A DNA stretch of 64,000 nt from an uncultured Schlesneria sp. (GTDB lineage: Bacteria > Planctomycetota > Planctomycetia > Planctomycetales > Planctomycetaceae), in contig CAIVEI010000056.1 in NCBI GenBank assembly GCA_903904835.1, forward strand, positions 1-64,000. Direction: 5' to 3'. The first letter of the stretch is position 1. Every line of letters begins with the position of its first letter. Made by a program: the position numbers and the translations under genes. This document shows, one piece after another, positions 19,710-28,877 of this stretch. The notes under the pieces are model-generated. The model was not told where the DNA came from. It ran no database searches and saw only the letters and a program-made list of their open reading frames with translations.

Positions 19710-19979
19710 TATTTGCAATGCATGATTTTCCGTTGCACGCATCGCCTCAGCAACGACATCTCCGCAAGATATGTCGGATTTTCTCGGTTATTGCGACATG
19801 TTCACCCGGTGTGTCGATCCAGGTGACATTCGCGTACCTTTATGTACCCGGAAATACTGAGGGAACAAATCGCGAAAATAACGTGCAAACCAGTCCCAAA
19901 ATACAAACACAGGCGACCGTTTCCAACCGGCTGCGCTTCGATTCCAATTCTCGATACGTTCAATAAATAAAACTGGCGG

Positions 19980-20621
19980 TCACGTTTGGGTTGCCTGGTT
20001 TGTTAATAGCTTTGTGTTGTCTCCCGCAACATTCGGACCCGAAGGTGGGTGCAAAGCTCGTCGTGCACCCAGACAGACCAGAAGAGCGCCTGCCAGTTCC
20101 AGTCCAGCGTTCATCATATTGCCGACAACAGGCAAATGGTAAAGCAGCTTATCGATCTGATGATACGATGGCAGACGTGCGGTAATAAGAATCAGCAGAA
20201 AGACGGCGGCGCACAAGGCGAGTCCACATTGCCGCCAGCGAGTACGCAGCAAAAGGGTGCTGATAACGAAACAGATCAATGCAATCGTGGCGGATGCAAC
20301 GATGAATTCGAGTTGGATCTTTTTTCGATCGGAAAACCATCCTCCGGTTCTTGCAGCGTTCCGCATGGAAATCGTCAATAGCGTTTGGAGATCGAGAAAC
20401 TTATTCAGGAACAAAAGGAACATGAAAAACGAAAGCATGATCCAGAACAATTGAGCAATTGAATCACGTTTGCCATCCGGCTTAAGACGTTTTTGACGTC
20501 CAGCCTGGAAGCAAAGCCAGCACGCCAATAGATGGGCTGCGGAGATCACCCAGATCCAGCGGGCGCCAATAAAGGGTCGCCAGGCGATATCAGCAAGTAA
20601 ATAATCCATGGAAATCTGCAT
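19980..20621 (-). CDS. integral membrane protein, unknown
   Basis: A 213-residue protein with about five hydrophobic segments (for example WIWVISAAHLLACWLCF, LFWIMLSFFMFLLFLN, FIVASATIALICFVIST, LALCAAVFLLILITA). No family is recognised. ATG 20621 lies 9 bp after the preceding gene; an in-frame ATG at 20607-20609 would shorten it by four residues. It is the last of three small membrane-protein genes in one leftward operon (21162 to 19980), suggesting a shared membrane complex. It is the first chromosomal gene right of the element. Confidence 0.75.
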   Translation of the reverse strand: MQISMDYLLADIAWRPFIGARWIWVISAAHLLACWLCFQAGRQKRLKPDGKRDSIAQLFWIMLSFFMFLLFLNKFLDLQTLLTISMRNAARTGGWFSDRKKIQLEFIVASATIALICFVISTLLLRTRWRQCGLALCAAVFLLILITARLPSYHQIDKLLYHLPVVGNMMNAGLELAGALLVCLGARRALHPPSGPNVAGDNTKLLTNQATQT

Positions 20622-20630
20622 CCGTCTGTC

Positions 20631-20843
20631 TCATGTATTCGTTTTAGTATGTTCTGTGATTGGCTGGGTTCCCCACACCTTTACGATACTCCAGGCAATC
20701 AGTCCGGTCGCTGCAAAACCGTAAAGCCACGGGGAAATGGCGTTGGAAATTCCCAGGATGGCTTCAGCATCGGATGGGAAAGCCGCGAAATACGCAACGA
20801 CGGTCGCGGCCAGGATCACGATCTTTCGACTATTGTCAGACAT
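20631..20843 (-). CDS. small membrane protein, 70 aa
   Basis: Two predicted hydrophobic segments (IVILAATVVAYFAAF and ISPWLYGFAATGLIAWSIV) with a polar C-terminus. The start overlaps the stop of the gene at 20836-21162, so translation is coupled. Function unknown. Confidence 0.7.
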   Translation of the reverse strand: MSDNSRKIVILAATVVAYFAAFPSDAEAILGISNAISPWLYGFAATGLIAWSIVKVWGTQPITEHTKTNT

Positions 20844-21162
20844 GATCAGCCTCTTTCTTCGTTGGGGTCGTCGGCGATGCTGACAGAAGGCTGACCGCCA
20901 TACCTCCCAGCACCAGAAGAAAGCTCACCTTCTGTAACGCAGTCGTCGCGATGGCTGTCGTCGGAATCCCAATCAAACCATAACCGCAGGAAAGCATCAT
21001 CAGCAAGATGCCCCAGAGCACATAAGTTCGTCCGTCCGGTCGACCGGTATCGACCAGCCAGACCATAAACAGAAAAAACAAAGTGAACGAGATATATGCG
21101 ATCACGTGTTCCGGTTCCATGCGGAACATTGGTATTTGAGCAAGTAGCGGCATTGAGTGCAT
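20836..21162 (-). CDS. small membrane protein, 108 aa
   Basis: Three hydrophobic segments (VIAYISFTLFFLFMVWLV, TYVLWGILLMMLSCGYGLIG, VSFLLVLGGMAVSLLSA). ATG 21162 is chosen for GGAG 7 bases upstream; the frame is open above it without a comparable site. It heads the three-gene membrane operon. No family is recognised. Confidence 0.7.
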   Translation of the reverse strand: MHSMPLLAQIPMFRMEPEHVIAYISFTLFFLFMVWLVDTGRPDGRTYVLWGILLMMLSCGYGLIGIPTTAIATTALQKVSFLLVLGGMAVSLLSASPTTPTKKEADHV

Positions 21163-21395
21163 GGCGAGTCTCCAGAGCGACGATGGAACAGCCTTCGCGA
21201 ACCGGGATCGAGAATAAGACGCCTTGATCCAAGCGGCAAGCATGTCGCTTCATTGGTGCACAGAATGTATGTGCCAGGCAACGCGAGTAACAATTTACCC
21301 AGGAAATATTCGTCATTTGGTTGCATTTTCTTGTGTCCTGGAAGGACTAAAGCCTGTGTCAGGTCAAACCGACCAGAAAATGTGATACGCGTTGT

Positions 21396-21488
21396 GTGCC
21401 ACTGCTTGATCGTCCTCGATCAAGCAGTGCTCATTGGTCGGCCGCCAGCGAAGACACTGCTTCTCCGAGGACTCCGAAGCGGTGGCAC
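21396..21488. repeat. 93 bp MITE-like palindromic repeat, copy 1
   Basis: The ends are 12 bp inverted repeats, GTGCCACTGCTT and AAGCGGTGGCAC (one mismatch), with an inner hairpin from CACTGCTTGATCG. The reverse complement aligns over its whole length with 45139-45231, which is also 93 bp. No coding capacity. It lies in the 440 bp gap between divergent genes. Confidence 0.8.
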
Positions 21489-21600
21489 AAGACCTGGAGA
21501 TTTCACTGTGCCAAAAGTACCGGTCGCTTGACGAATCTGTGGCCAAATCGTCAGTCTTCGAGGGAATTCTCATTCACCCTCTCGCTCAAAGGTCCCTTCT

Positions 21601-22500
21601 ATGTTAATTCGAGCCTCAGTTCTCGTCATGGCCATCGGTTTCGCGTGCGTTGCGAGTTATGCCGAAGAAAATGCGAAGATTACTCATGCGTTCCTCACCA
21701 CTGGCGGTGAAACCTATTTACAGGATGGGGATGGAAAAGTCGTCTGGTCGTTTCCGAAATCAACTCGCGATGGCTGGGTACTTCCCAATGGAAATCTGCT
21801 GCTCGCCGTTTCCAGGTCGAACGATGGAGGATCGGTTGTCGAAGTGACCCGCGAAGGGAAAATGGTTTTCGAGTTCAAGGGGACTCAGTCTGAGGTCAAC
21901 ACCGTTCAGGCGTTAGAAAATGGAAACATCCTGCTGACCGAAGCAGGAGATAAGCCTCGGTTGCTGGAAGTGACTCGTGAAGGAAAGATCGCCGTTGAGG
22001 TCCCGCTAAAGGCTCAAACCAAAGATCATCACCTGCAATCCCGTATGGCTCGAAAACTGGCGAATGGAAATTATCTGGTACCACAGTTGCTCGATAAAGT
22101 CGTGCGCGAATACCAGCCTGACGGAAAGATTGTCTGGGAAGTGGCGACCCCGAACTGGCCCTTTACCGCTATTCGGCTCGATAACGGCAATACGCTGATC
22201 AACTGCACGATCGGCAACCTGACGATCGAAGTTGATAAGGATGGAAAAACGGTCTGGCAAGTTTCTAATGACGACTTTCCTTCGAAGCCATTCGACGATG
22301 CCTGTGGTGCGCAGCGGTTGCCGAATGGAAATACCGTCATCACCGCCTATCACGCCAAGCCGGGTCAGACCAAGTTGTTTGAAGTGACTCGCGATAAAAA
22401 AATCGTCTGGACCTATACCGACCAGCGCGGCGCGGGGATTCACTGTTTTCAAATACTTGATACGAACGGAAAGCCGATCGAAGGTCGTCCGCTACGATAA
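21601..22500 (+). CDS. secreted beta-propeller protein
   Basis: A 299-residue protein with a signal peptide (about 1-20, ending VASYAEE). The rest is a run of short repeats: a gap of about 45 residues separates motifs such as LPNGNLLLA, LENGNILLT, LANGNYLVP, LDNGNTLIN and LPNGNTVIT, alternating with DGKVVWSF or EGKIAVEV strands. This is the pattern of PQQ/arylsulfotransferase-like six-bladed propellers. It is periplasmic or surface exposed. No catalytic residue is assigned. The gene stands alone, with the MITE-like repeat upstream. Confidence 0.8.
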   Translation: MLIRASVLVMAIGFACVASYAEENAKITHAFLTTGGETYLQDGDGKVVWSFPKSTRDGWVLPNGNLLLAVSRSNDGGSVVEVTREGKMVFEFKGTQSEVNTVQALENGNILLTEAGDKPRLLEVTREGKIAVEVPLKAQTKDHHLQSRMARKLANGNYLVPQLLDKVVREYQPDGKIVWEVATPNWPFTAIRLDNGNTLINCTIGNLTIEVDKDGKTVWQVSNDDFPSKPFDDACGAQRLPNGNTVITAYHAKPGQTKLFEVTRDKKIVWTYTDQRGAGIHCFQILDTNGKPIEGRPLR

Positions 22501-22565
22501 TTCATACAGCTTACTCGAAGGCAGTCAAGCAGTGAATCGGTTATTGTGGAAATCCTGTTTTCGGG

Positions 22566-24464
22566 CTACCAATTTCTTCCCAGCAGGATCAACTCGTCGC
22601 GGTGCAGAAAATCTCGGTGCCGTGACAACTCCGAAACGTCGCCTCTGAGATTTTCCCGCAGTTCGTTATGTTTGTTCGCGGGGGTGATCACGAAGGCATG
22701 AGGGTGGCTGGCGAGGAAGTCAGCCACCTGAGGGGAAGTCTGTAAGACAGTCACCTTCTTTCCTGCGTAGAAGGCCACGGAAGGTCGGAAGTAACCGTAC
22801 GTTCCGATAATAAAATCTTCCCCTTTCGAAAGCCGTGTTGCATCGGCGATAAATTGCGGCGAGTCTTGATACCGAATGAGTCCCGCAGGGGCGATTCCGC
22901 CAATCATAAACGCAAGCAAAACGGACATGACCAGCAGCGTCTGTATCACGCGCGCTCGTTTTTCCTGATCAATAAACTTACCGGCGACGAATGCACCCAC
23001 GACCGGGATCAAACCGATCAATCCGAACCATTGATCGTCAGAAACGTACAGATACGCCATGATCGTTGCACCGACGACCATGATCGCGCCGCCGATCCAT
23101 AACGCTCGGAGACAGAGATTGAACTCGTAGACACCGGAGTCAACTTCTTCTCGTTCCCAGTCGTAGAAATAACGAGCCAGAATCAGAGCGACGGCAGGGT
23201 AAATCGGAAGTAGATAGTTTGGCAGCCTGGTACTGACCAGCGAAAAGACGAGGAACCAGACGACAGACCAGCAGGCCAGCAGACGGTCGCTGTCTCGCCA
23301 TCGGGCACTATCTTCAAGCCGCACCTTCATTTGTAACACGGCGATGGGCAGGAAGACCGACCAGGGAAAACAGCCGAGATGAATCGCCACCAGTTGGTAG
23401 AGATGATAGAACGGAAATCCGGTATGGTTTTCTTTGGCAAATAACGCGCGCTGCAGATTGTGTTCAAGGAAAAAGCCACGTAACCAGTCTCCGTTCGTCT
23501 TGACTCCCACAGCGAGATACCAGGGGAGGGCGATCGCGGCCACAATCCCCAGCCCGATGAGTAACTGCATTCCTTGAACTGCCTGAAGGATTGGTCGCGG
23601 GCGAAAGATTTGAGCGACCGTCACGAACCATCGTCGCCACCACCGACCTTCTGCGGGCTTGATCGTTTCGTTTTCCAGATCTTGCTCACGCCGCGTAATT
23701 AAGAGAAACAGCAGGATGATGACGCAGGGAAGAACAAATCCCACCGGCCCTTTTGCGAGGAATGCCAGTCCCATCGCTGCGAATGTAGGAGAGGCAAATT
23801 TCCAATTTGCTGGAACAAGCATTCCCGACGACGGAACAGTTTGTTCAACTTTCGAAGTCGTAGCGTCTTCCTCATTGGTTTTTTCAGGCACTGCTTTGAC
23901 GGGTTCAGGTTCGGACGGCGTGGTCTCGACCGGCAGGAAATCACCTTCGCTGAAACTGCCCCCTCGTCGTCTTGCCACGACCCAGACATAACTGGCAATG
24001 CTGAGCGTGATAAAAAACACCAGCGACGAATCGGGAGTTGCCGCCCGTCCGACAACCGAAAATAAGAGACAGGTCGAAAGAATCAAACCGGCCAGAAACC
24101 CGATTTCCGCCGAATAAAGTTTTCGACCAAGATGATACGTCAATAGAATCGTTCCCACCGCCAGTATCGAAGAGGCCAGTCGTGCGGAAAACTCAGAGAC
24201 ACCAAACAGTTTGAACGAGGTCAGCATCAACCAATACGTCAAAATCGGTTTATCGGTTCGCAGTTCTTCGTTAAATGTCGGCTTGATCAAGTCGCCTCGA
24301 CGAAACATCTCGGCACCACAGGTCGCGTTCTTGGCCTCGTCGTCATTAAACAAGGCGTAGCTGCCGAGGTTGGTGAAAAAAATCAACACCCCCACAACGG
24401 TCAGAATTGCCTGATGGCGTAACAAGAGTTTTAAGGTTTGGTTTTTCACGGGCGTTTCGTCCAT
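22566..24464 (-). CDS. ArnT/PMT-like lipid-linked sugar glycosyltransferase
   Basis: A 632-residue polytopic membrane protein of the GT83/PMT_2 type. The signature YALFNDDEAKNATCGAEMFR near residue 32 has the acidic DDE in the first periplasmic loop, followed by TDKPILTYWLM and ARLASSILAVG and then about a dozen hydrophobic segments. Residues about 165-215 form a Glu/Thr/Pro-rich cytoplasmic insertion that is longer than usual. The C-terminal part is a soluble domain. Enzymes of this family transfer sugars from polyprenyl-phosphate donors to lipid A or proteins. The acceptor cannot be told from sequence. Confidence 0.85.
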   Translation of the reverse strand: MDETPVKNQTLKLLLRHQAILTVVGVLIFFTNLGSYALFNDDEAKNATCGAEMFRRGDLIKPTFNEELRTDKPILTYWLMLTSFKLFGVSEFSARLASSILAVGTILLTYHLGRKLYSAEIGFLAGLILSTCLLFSVVGRAATPDSSLVFFITLSIASYVWVVARRRGGSFSEGDFLPVETTPSEPEPVKAVPEKTNEEDATTSKVEQTVPSSGMLVPANWKFASPTFAAMGLAFLAKGPVGFVLPCVIILLFLLITRREQDLENETIKPAEGRWWRRWFVTVAQIFRPRPILQAVQGMQLLIGLGIVAAIALPWYLAVGVKTNGDWLRGFFLEHNLQRALFAKENHTGFPFYHLYQLVAIHLGCFPWSVFLPIAVLQMKVRLEDSARWRDSDRLLACWSVVWFLVFSLVSTRLPNYLLPIYPAVALILARYFYDWEREEVDSGVYEFNLCLRALWIGGAIMVVGATIMAYLYVSDDQWFGLIGLIPVVGAFVAGKFIDQEKRARVIQTLLVMSVLLAFMIGGIAPAGLIRYQDSPQFIADATRLSKGEDFIIGTYGYFRPSVAFYAGKKVTVLQTSPQVADFLASHPHAFVITPANKHNELRENLRGDVSELSRHRDFLHRDELILLGRNW

Positions 24465-24699
24465 GTTTTGTGCTTTAAAAAGAAATCTGGCGTCGCGTGA
24501 ACTTTTGCAGGGTGATGTTTGTCAAATCAAACAATCGTTTTCCTGGGAATCATCATCGATCATTATGCAGCTCGCGACAATGAATCAGTACACACGCTGG
24601 TAGTAGCCACTTTTTCTCCGACATTTGATATCTTCTTGCTCGCTCTATCGAGCGGACGTTTTCTGATGACAGATATGTGGTTCTAACTTCTGGTGATGC

Positions 24700-25674
24700 A
24701 TGCGAGTTCTTTCTGGTATTCAGCCCACGGGACGATTTCATTGGGGCAATTATTTTGGTGCGATTCAGCAATACATTGCCTTGCAGGGGAACGAGCAATC
24801 GTTTTACTTCATCGCTGACCTGCACGCACTGACGACAGTCCGTGACGCCAAGGCTTTGAAACAGAATGTGACGGATGCCGCTTTGGATTTGCTGGCACTG
24901 GGACTGGACCCATCCAAGGCAACACTCTTTCGACAGTCGGATGTTCCCGAGGTGACGGAACTGATGTGGCTATTGCTGACGGTGACGCAGTTCAGTCTGC
25001 TTGAGAAATGCACGTCGTACAAAGACAAGGTCGCCAAAGGGATCGCGCCGGATGCGGGGTTATTCACCTACCCCGTGCTGATGGCAGCGGACATTCTGCT
25101 CTACGACAGCGACGTCGTTCCTGTCGGAGCGGACCAGATCCAGCACCTGGAAGTGACTCGTGATATCGCTCAGCGATTCAACAGCACGTACGGCGGCGAG
25201 TTTCTGCATTTGCCAACAGCGCGCGTTCTGAAAGAAGGGGCCAAGGTGCCGGGGACCGATGGCGAAAAGATGTCCAAAAGCTACGGTAACACGATCGAGA
25301 TCTTTGAGCCGGAAAAGTCATTGAGAAAACGGATCATGTCGATCAAGACCGATTCGTTGCCGATGGAAGCACCGAAAGATCCAGAAACGTGCTCGGTTTT
25401 TGCCCTCTACCAGCTCTTCGCCACGTCCGAACAGCAGTCGGCGCTGGCCAACCGATATCGGGCAGGTGGGATGGGTTACGGTGAGGCCAAGCAGGCAGTC
25501 TTCGATGCATCCATGTCCTACTTCAACGCCGCCAGAACCAGACGAGCAGAACTGGTCGCAGACCCCGCTTATGTCGAAGGGGTCTTACAGGAAGGTGCAA
25601 AGAAGGCGAGAAAAAAGGGCCAGGAAGTCCTCAAGCGAGTCAGACAAGCGTGCGGGTTAGAGAACGCAACTTAG
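24700..25674 (+). CDS. trpS: tryptophanyl-tRNA synthetase
   Basis: A 324-residue class I synthetase, the usual bacterial length. It starts [20 protein letters not shown], which holds the HIGH-type motif, and has the second signature [10 protein letters not shown] near residue 188. It charges tRNA-Trp in the cytoplasm. The N-terminus matches the family, which fixes ATG 24700. A 235 bp gap separates it from the divergent glycosyltransferase gene and should contain both promoters. Confidence 0.97.
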   Translation: MRVLSGIQPTGRFHWGNYFGAIQQYIALQGNEQSFYFIADLHALTTVRDAKALKQNVTDAALDLLALGLDPSKATLFRQSDVPEVTELMWLLLTVTQFSLLEKCTSYKDKVAKGIAPDAGLFTYPVLMAADILLYDSDVVPVGADQIQHLEVTRDIAQRFNSTYGGEFLHLPTARVLKEGAKVPGTDGEKMSKSYGNTIEIFEPEKSLRKRIMSIKTDSLPMEAPKDPETCSVFALYQLFATSEQQSALANRYRAGGMGYGEAKQAVFDASMSYFNAARTRRAELVADPAYVEGVLQEGAKKARKKGQEVLKRVRQACGLENAT

Positions 25675-25730
25675 AAGCTCCTCCATCGCCGCAAGCGCAA
25701 TCGTCTTGTTTACTTTCCACTCACTCAAGT

Positions 25731-26528
25731 CTACTTTTTCGCGAGTAAGGCGCCCCAGAACTGCTTGGAGTCGGAAGTGACCAGTTCGCCGAATGCACGG
25801 ACAATTGTTTCACGTCCGTAATCGAGGCCGTCGAACAGTGCCGATTCGTGTGTATCCGTCGGGCCGGAAGTCGTAATTCCAAGCCAGAGGAATTCAGGAT
25901 CGGTATCAGATAAGGGGACTTCGTGACTGAGATCGATCGCAATGGTTCCCCGTTCCACTTCCAGTGGAAACTGCCAGCGACCGACAAACCCATCCGCTTC
26001 GATTTTCAATTTGTTCAAAGGGTTGGGTTGCCACAGTCGAAAAAATGTCCAGTCGGCAGGTGAGGACCAGACGGTCCCTTGTGGAATCCGGTTCACGTAA
26101 CTGATAGACCACTTCGTCGGCAAACCGAGTTTCGGCATGACATCGCGGACCGCATCCAGTGTCGCAACGAACCCGTCCCGAATCGCCTCATATCGCGGGT
26201 ACATGCTTCCGTCGTGACCAAGCCAGCCAAAACGAAATCCGTCGCGGCTGAAACGGATCGCTCGATCACCTATCCCATTGCGTAGCTGCCGCTCGGTTTG
26301 AACCCGCCCCGACGAATGTCGTTCGGCTGGGCCGATTGACTGCCAGACTGCTGGCCATTCGGGCCCAAGTCGCTCGCGCCAATCCGACGCCGCGATTTCA
26401 TCAAAACCGGTTGGAGGTGCGAATTCCACTCCCAGCCAGACTTCGATCAGTGGCGGGTGCGCGTATTCTTGAGGCTGTTCGGAAGATCCGAATCGATACC
26501 CGGTTCGTAATGGCGTTAAAGTTGGCAT
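25731..26528 (-). CDS. TIGR04255-type protein of unknown function
   Basis: A 265-residue protein. The N-terminus (YAHPPLIEVWLGVEFAPP) matches the sporadically distributed TIGR04255 family, which typically begins with a PPLVEV-like strand; later stretches (KWSISYVNRIPQG and TIAIDLSHEVPLSDTD) also fit. Biochemistry is unknown; the family is often carried near mobile or accessory genes. ATG 26528 is preferred to an upstream TTG. It is convergent with trpS and not in an evident operon. Confidence 0.7.
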   Translation of the reverse strand: MPTLTPLRTGYRFGSSEQPQEYAHPPLIEVWLGVEFAPPTGFDEIAASDWRERLGPEWPAVWQSIGPAERHSSGRVQTERQLRNGIGDRAIRFSRDGFRFGWLGHDGSMYPRYEAIRDGFVATLDAVRDVMPKLGLPTKWSISYVNRIPQGTVWSSPADWTFFRLWQPNPLNKLKIEADGFVGRWQFPLEVERGTIAIDLSHEVPLSDTDPEFLWLGITTSGPTDTHESALFDGLDYGRETIVRAFGELVTSDSKQFWGALLAKK

Positions 26529-26564
26529 AACGGCACCGCAGTGAACAGGCGAGCGAAAAAACAA

Positions 26565-26867
26565 AATCCACGCAGAATATCAGTCAGGGTTGGCCATCTC
26601 TTGAGTCTACTCGATTCTGGCTGGCAAATAACACAATGGACTGCACGAATCCATTTATCAAGTGAAATCTGGGCTAGCATCGATTCCGATTATGACAAAC
26701 AGTCAAGCTGTTCGTTTTCGTAGCATAGGCTTCGGCCCGTGCAAACTTTTGTTCAGTAAGAGTGAGTACCCTGATTATGAAAAAATACTCAGAAAACTCA
26801 CTATTTTGATCGCTGGCCGGAATCCAACACCACGAAAACGGACATCCACACCGCCACGCATGGGCAA
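26565..26867. other. intergenic stretch, no gene seen
   Basis: A single half of the GTAGCATRGGCTTCRGCCCGTGC palindromic repeat family lies near 26720-26742. Nothing else is recognisable. Confidence 0.4.
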
Positions 26868-27278
26868 TCAGGTGCTGAGCATTCGATGTGTCAATTCATT
26901 GTCGTGGTAAGCAGTTGCGACCGCTTTGGCGACTGCCGTCACAAGTTCACGCTTGGTGACAGGTTTCTTCAAAACCGTGAAGGCTTGCGCTTCGGCTGCA
27001 TCGTCACAAAGTTCCGTCGTGTAATCGGCCGTGATCAGAATGCAGGGGGCGATAATGTGGATTTCTTTTAACTGCCGCAGTGCTTCAAGTCCTGTCAGGC
27101 GCTGCATATGCATATCGAATAGCGCGAGATGAACGTCTTCGTGTGCCGCTCGTTCGAGCGCTTCTTCGCCCGATTCGGCTTCGATCAAACGAAAGAACGG
27201 TTCGAAGATTTCACAAAGTGTACTTCGAAAAGCGTCGTCATCGTCAGCGATTAGCAGTTGATACTGTTCGACAATCAT
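26868..27278 (-). CDS. stand-alone response regulator receiver
   Basis: A 136-residue CheY-like receiver without an output domain. It has the acidic cluster ADDDDAF near residue 13, the phosphoacceptor D in LALFDMHM near 56, the conserved T in LITADYT and the K in LKKPV near 107. Single-domain receivers pass phosphate or bind partner proteins. The hybrid kinase at 28878-31658 is nearby but separated by two unrelated genes, so partnership is only possible. Confidence 0.9.
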   Translation of the reverse strand: MIVEQYQLLIADDDDAFRSTLCEIFEPFFRLIEAESGEEALERAAHEDVHLALFDMHMQRLTGLEALRQLKEIHIIAPCILITADYTTELCDDAAEAQAFTVLKKPVTKRELVTAVAKAVATAYHDNELTHRMLST

Positions 27279-27548
27279 GGGCTTTCACCGCAAAACTCGA
27301 AGGATCACAATCGACTTACTGACTTTCCAGCTTCCTACGGGTTAACAGAATCTTCACTGCTGGTCAATCGGAATAGATAACAAGTTATCGGCGAGATCCT
27401 GATGGCGTCTCTTTCAGACGTTCCGGATTCAATTGATGAACTTAACGTTCGAGCCGTCGCCAAAGTTCCTTAGGTACATCGAGCGGAAGCGCCTGTCCAA
27501 CTGCCGGCGGCGGCTCTTGAGAAATATTAGCGACGGCTTAAGCGCTTT

Positions 27549-27917
27549 CTAGCCCCTTTTCTGGAGAAGTGGTTGCAAAAACCGTTTCAAAATCGCGGCG
27601 TGACCGTTTTCAAGGTCGGTCGTTGCTGTCACAAGCGTGATCGTCGACTGCTGTAACGAAAACAAAATCTGTTCAATCGCGGTTTTTCGCTGCTCAAGTT
27701 CTTGAAGATAACGAATTGCGAATTCGTCGATTCGACTCGGATCAGCGTGGAACCATTTTCGCAATTCGTTTGACGGAGTGAAATCTTTGGCCCACAGATC
27801 AATCCGGGCAACCTCTTTCGAGATCCCTCGCGGCCAAAGCCGGTCAACAAGCAACCGGTCGCCGTCGTCATCAGCGGGCTCGTCGTAGACTCGCTTCAAT
27901 CGAAGTTCAATCGGCAA
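27549..27917 (-). CDS. DUF488 family protein
   Basis: A 122-residue protein with the complete DUF488 pattern: LKRVYDEPADDDGDRLLVDR, then LWPRGISKE near 30, LWAKDFTPSNELRKWFHADP near 42-61, and LVTATTD near the end. The family is widespread and its biochemical role is not settled. It is 17 bp downstream of the SDR gene and probably co-transcribed with it. Confidence 0.88.
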   Translation of the reverse strand: MPIELRLKRVYDEPADDDGDRLLVDRLWPRGISKEVARIDLWAKDFTPSNELRKWFHADPSRIDEFAIRYLQELEQRKTAIEQILFSLQQSTITLVTATTDLENGHAAILKRFLQPLLQKRG

Positions 27918-27934
27918 GTGTCAGCTCCAGGTTA

Positions 27935-28693
27935 TTAACCCCCCAGTCCGGCTCCGCCGCCCATGCAAATATCCTCACCCGTGAACCGTCCGTGAGCGGC
28001 AATAAATAATGCTAATTCGGCGACTTCAATAGGATCGTTCATTCGGCCATCCAATGCAATTTCGTTGACGGCGGTGTGAACATGCGGAGGCTGGAGATCC
28101 ATCATGACCGTTTCGGTCGGACCCGGTGAGATACAGTTGATTCGAACCTGATGACTGCGAAGCTGCATCGCCGCCGCATTCACAAATGCGGCCAATCCTG
28201 CCTTGGTCGTGTTGTAGACCGGATTAACCCTGGAGCCTGATCGAGCCTTTGTTCCGGCAATTGACCCCAGCACGACGATACTGCCACGCCGCTGCGATCG
28301 CATTCGTTCCGCCGCCGCCTGAACACAGTAGAAGGCTCCGTTCAGATTGATATCCATCGCCCGGTTCCACAGGTCGGGCGTTGTTTCGGCGAGAGGCTCA
28401 ATGTTAAGAATGCCTGCCGCGTAAAACAGATAATCCAGTCCGCCGATTTTCGTCTCAATTTCTGTGAATAGTTCAGAGACGGCGGAAGAGTTTCGGACAT
28501 CAAGCTTTCGCTTCCACAAAGCCGTCGGTCCGGATGTTTCAGGGAGCGCGTCAAGCAGCGTCTGATTCTGATCGGCGACAACCAGATTCGATACCTGGCC
28601 CGCAAGCAGTCGCACGATGGCGCCGCCAATCCCACCCGCTCCGATCACGACAGCAGTACAATTCCGGTATCGCTCAGAAATTCGCGTAAACAC
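27935..28693 (-). CDS. short-chain dehydrogenase/reductase
   Basis: A 252-residue SDR. The Rossmann motif is VIGAGGIGGAI (about 16-26), slightly different from the classical TGxxxGIG. NLNGAFYCVQ (about 115), the catalytic S in VLGSIAG, YNTTK (Y and K, about 160-164) and the SPGPTET segment follow. The substrate is unknown. A downstream DUF488 gene shares the strand. Confidence 0.9.
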   Translation of the reverse strand: MFTRISERYRNCTAVVIGAGGIGGAIVRLLAGQVSNLVVADQNQTLLDALPETSGPTALWKRKLDVRNSSAVSELFTEIETKIGGLDYLFYAAGILNIEPLAETTPDLWNRAMDINLNGAFYCVQAAAERMRSQRRGSIVVLGSIAGTKARSGSRVNPVYNTTKAGLAAFVNAAAMQLRSHQVRINCISPGPTETVMMDLQPPHVHTAVNEIALDGRMNDPIEVAELALFIAAHGRFTGEDICMGGGAGLGG

Positions 28694-28734
28694 TCGGGCT
28701 CTCCAAGGGGGGAAATCAAGATGGTATTCTCTTC

Positions 28735-28784
28735 GATGCTGGCAGCGTCAGCGACGTGGCCGACGCTGCCAGCGTCGGCCCGGT
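28735..28784. repeat. GCTGGCAGCGTC palindromic repeat
   Basis: Perfect 12 bp arms, 28738-28749 and 28762-28773. Same family as 31817-31862, with a partial copy near 33425-33447. It lies between the SDR and the hybrid kinase gene. Confidence 0.7.
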
Positions 28785-28877
28785 ATTTGACTCCGGAAAA
28801 TAACGATGTGCTTTTCACGTCTCGGCTCTTGTGAATAAGCGTGTCCCCGGAGGCCATACCGCGATTCATCACGAATC

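Noticed and set aside
28645-28872. 75-residue frame upstream of the SDR gene
   Set aside because: It overlaps the SDR start and the palindromic repeat, has no ribosome site and no protein-like pattern.
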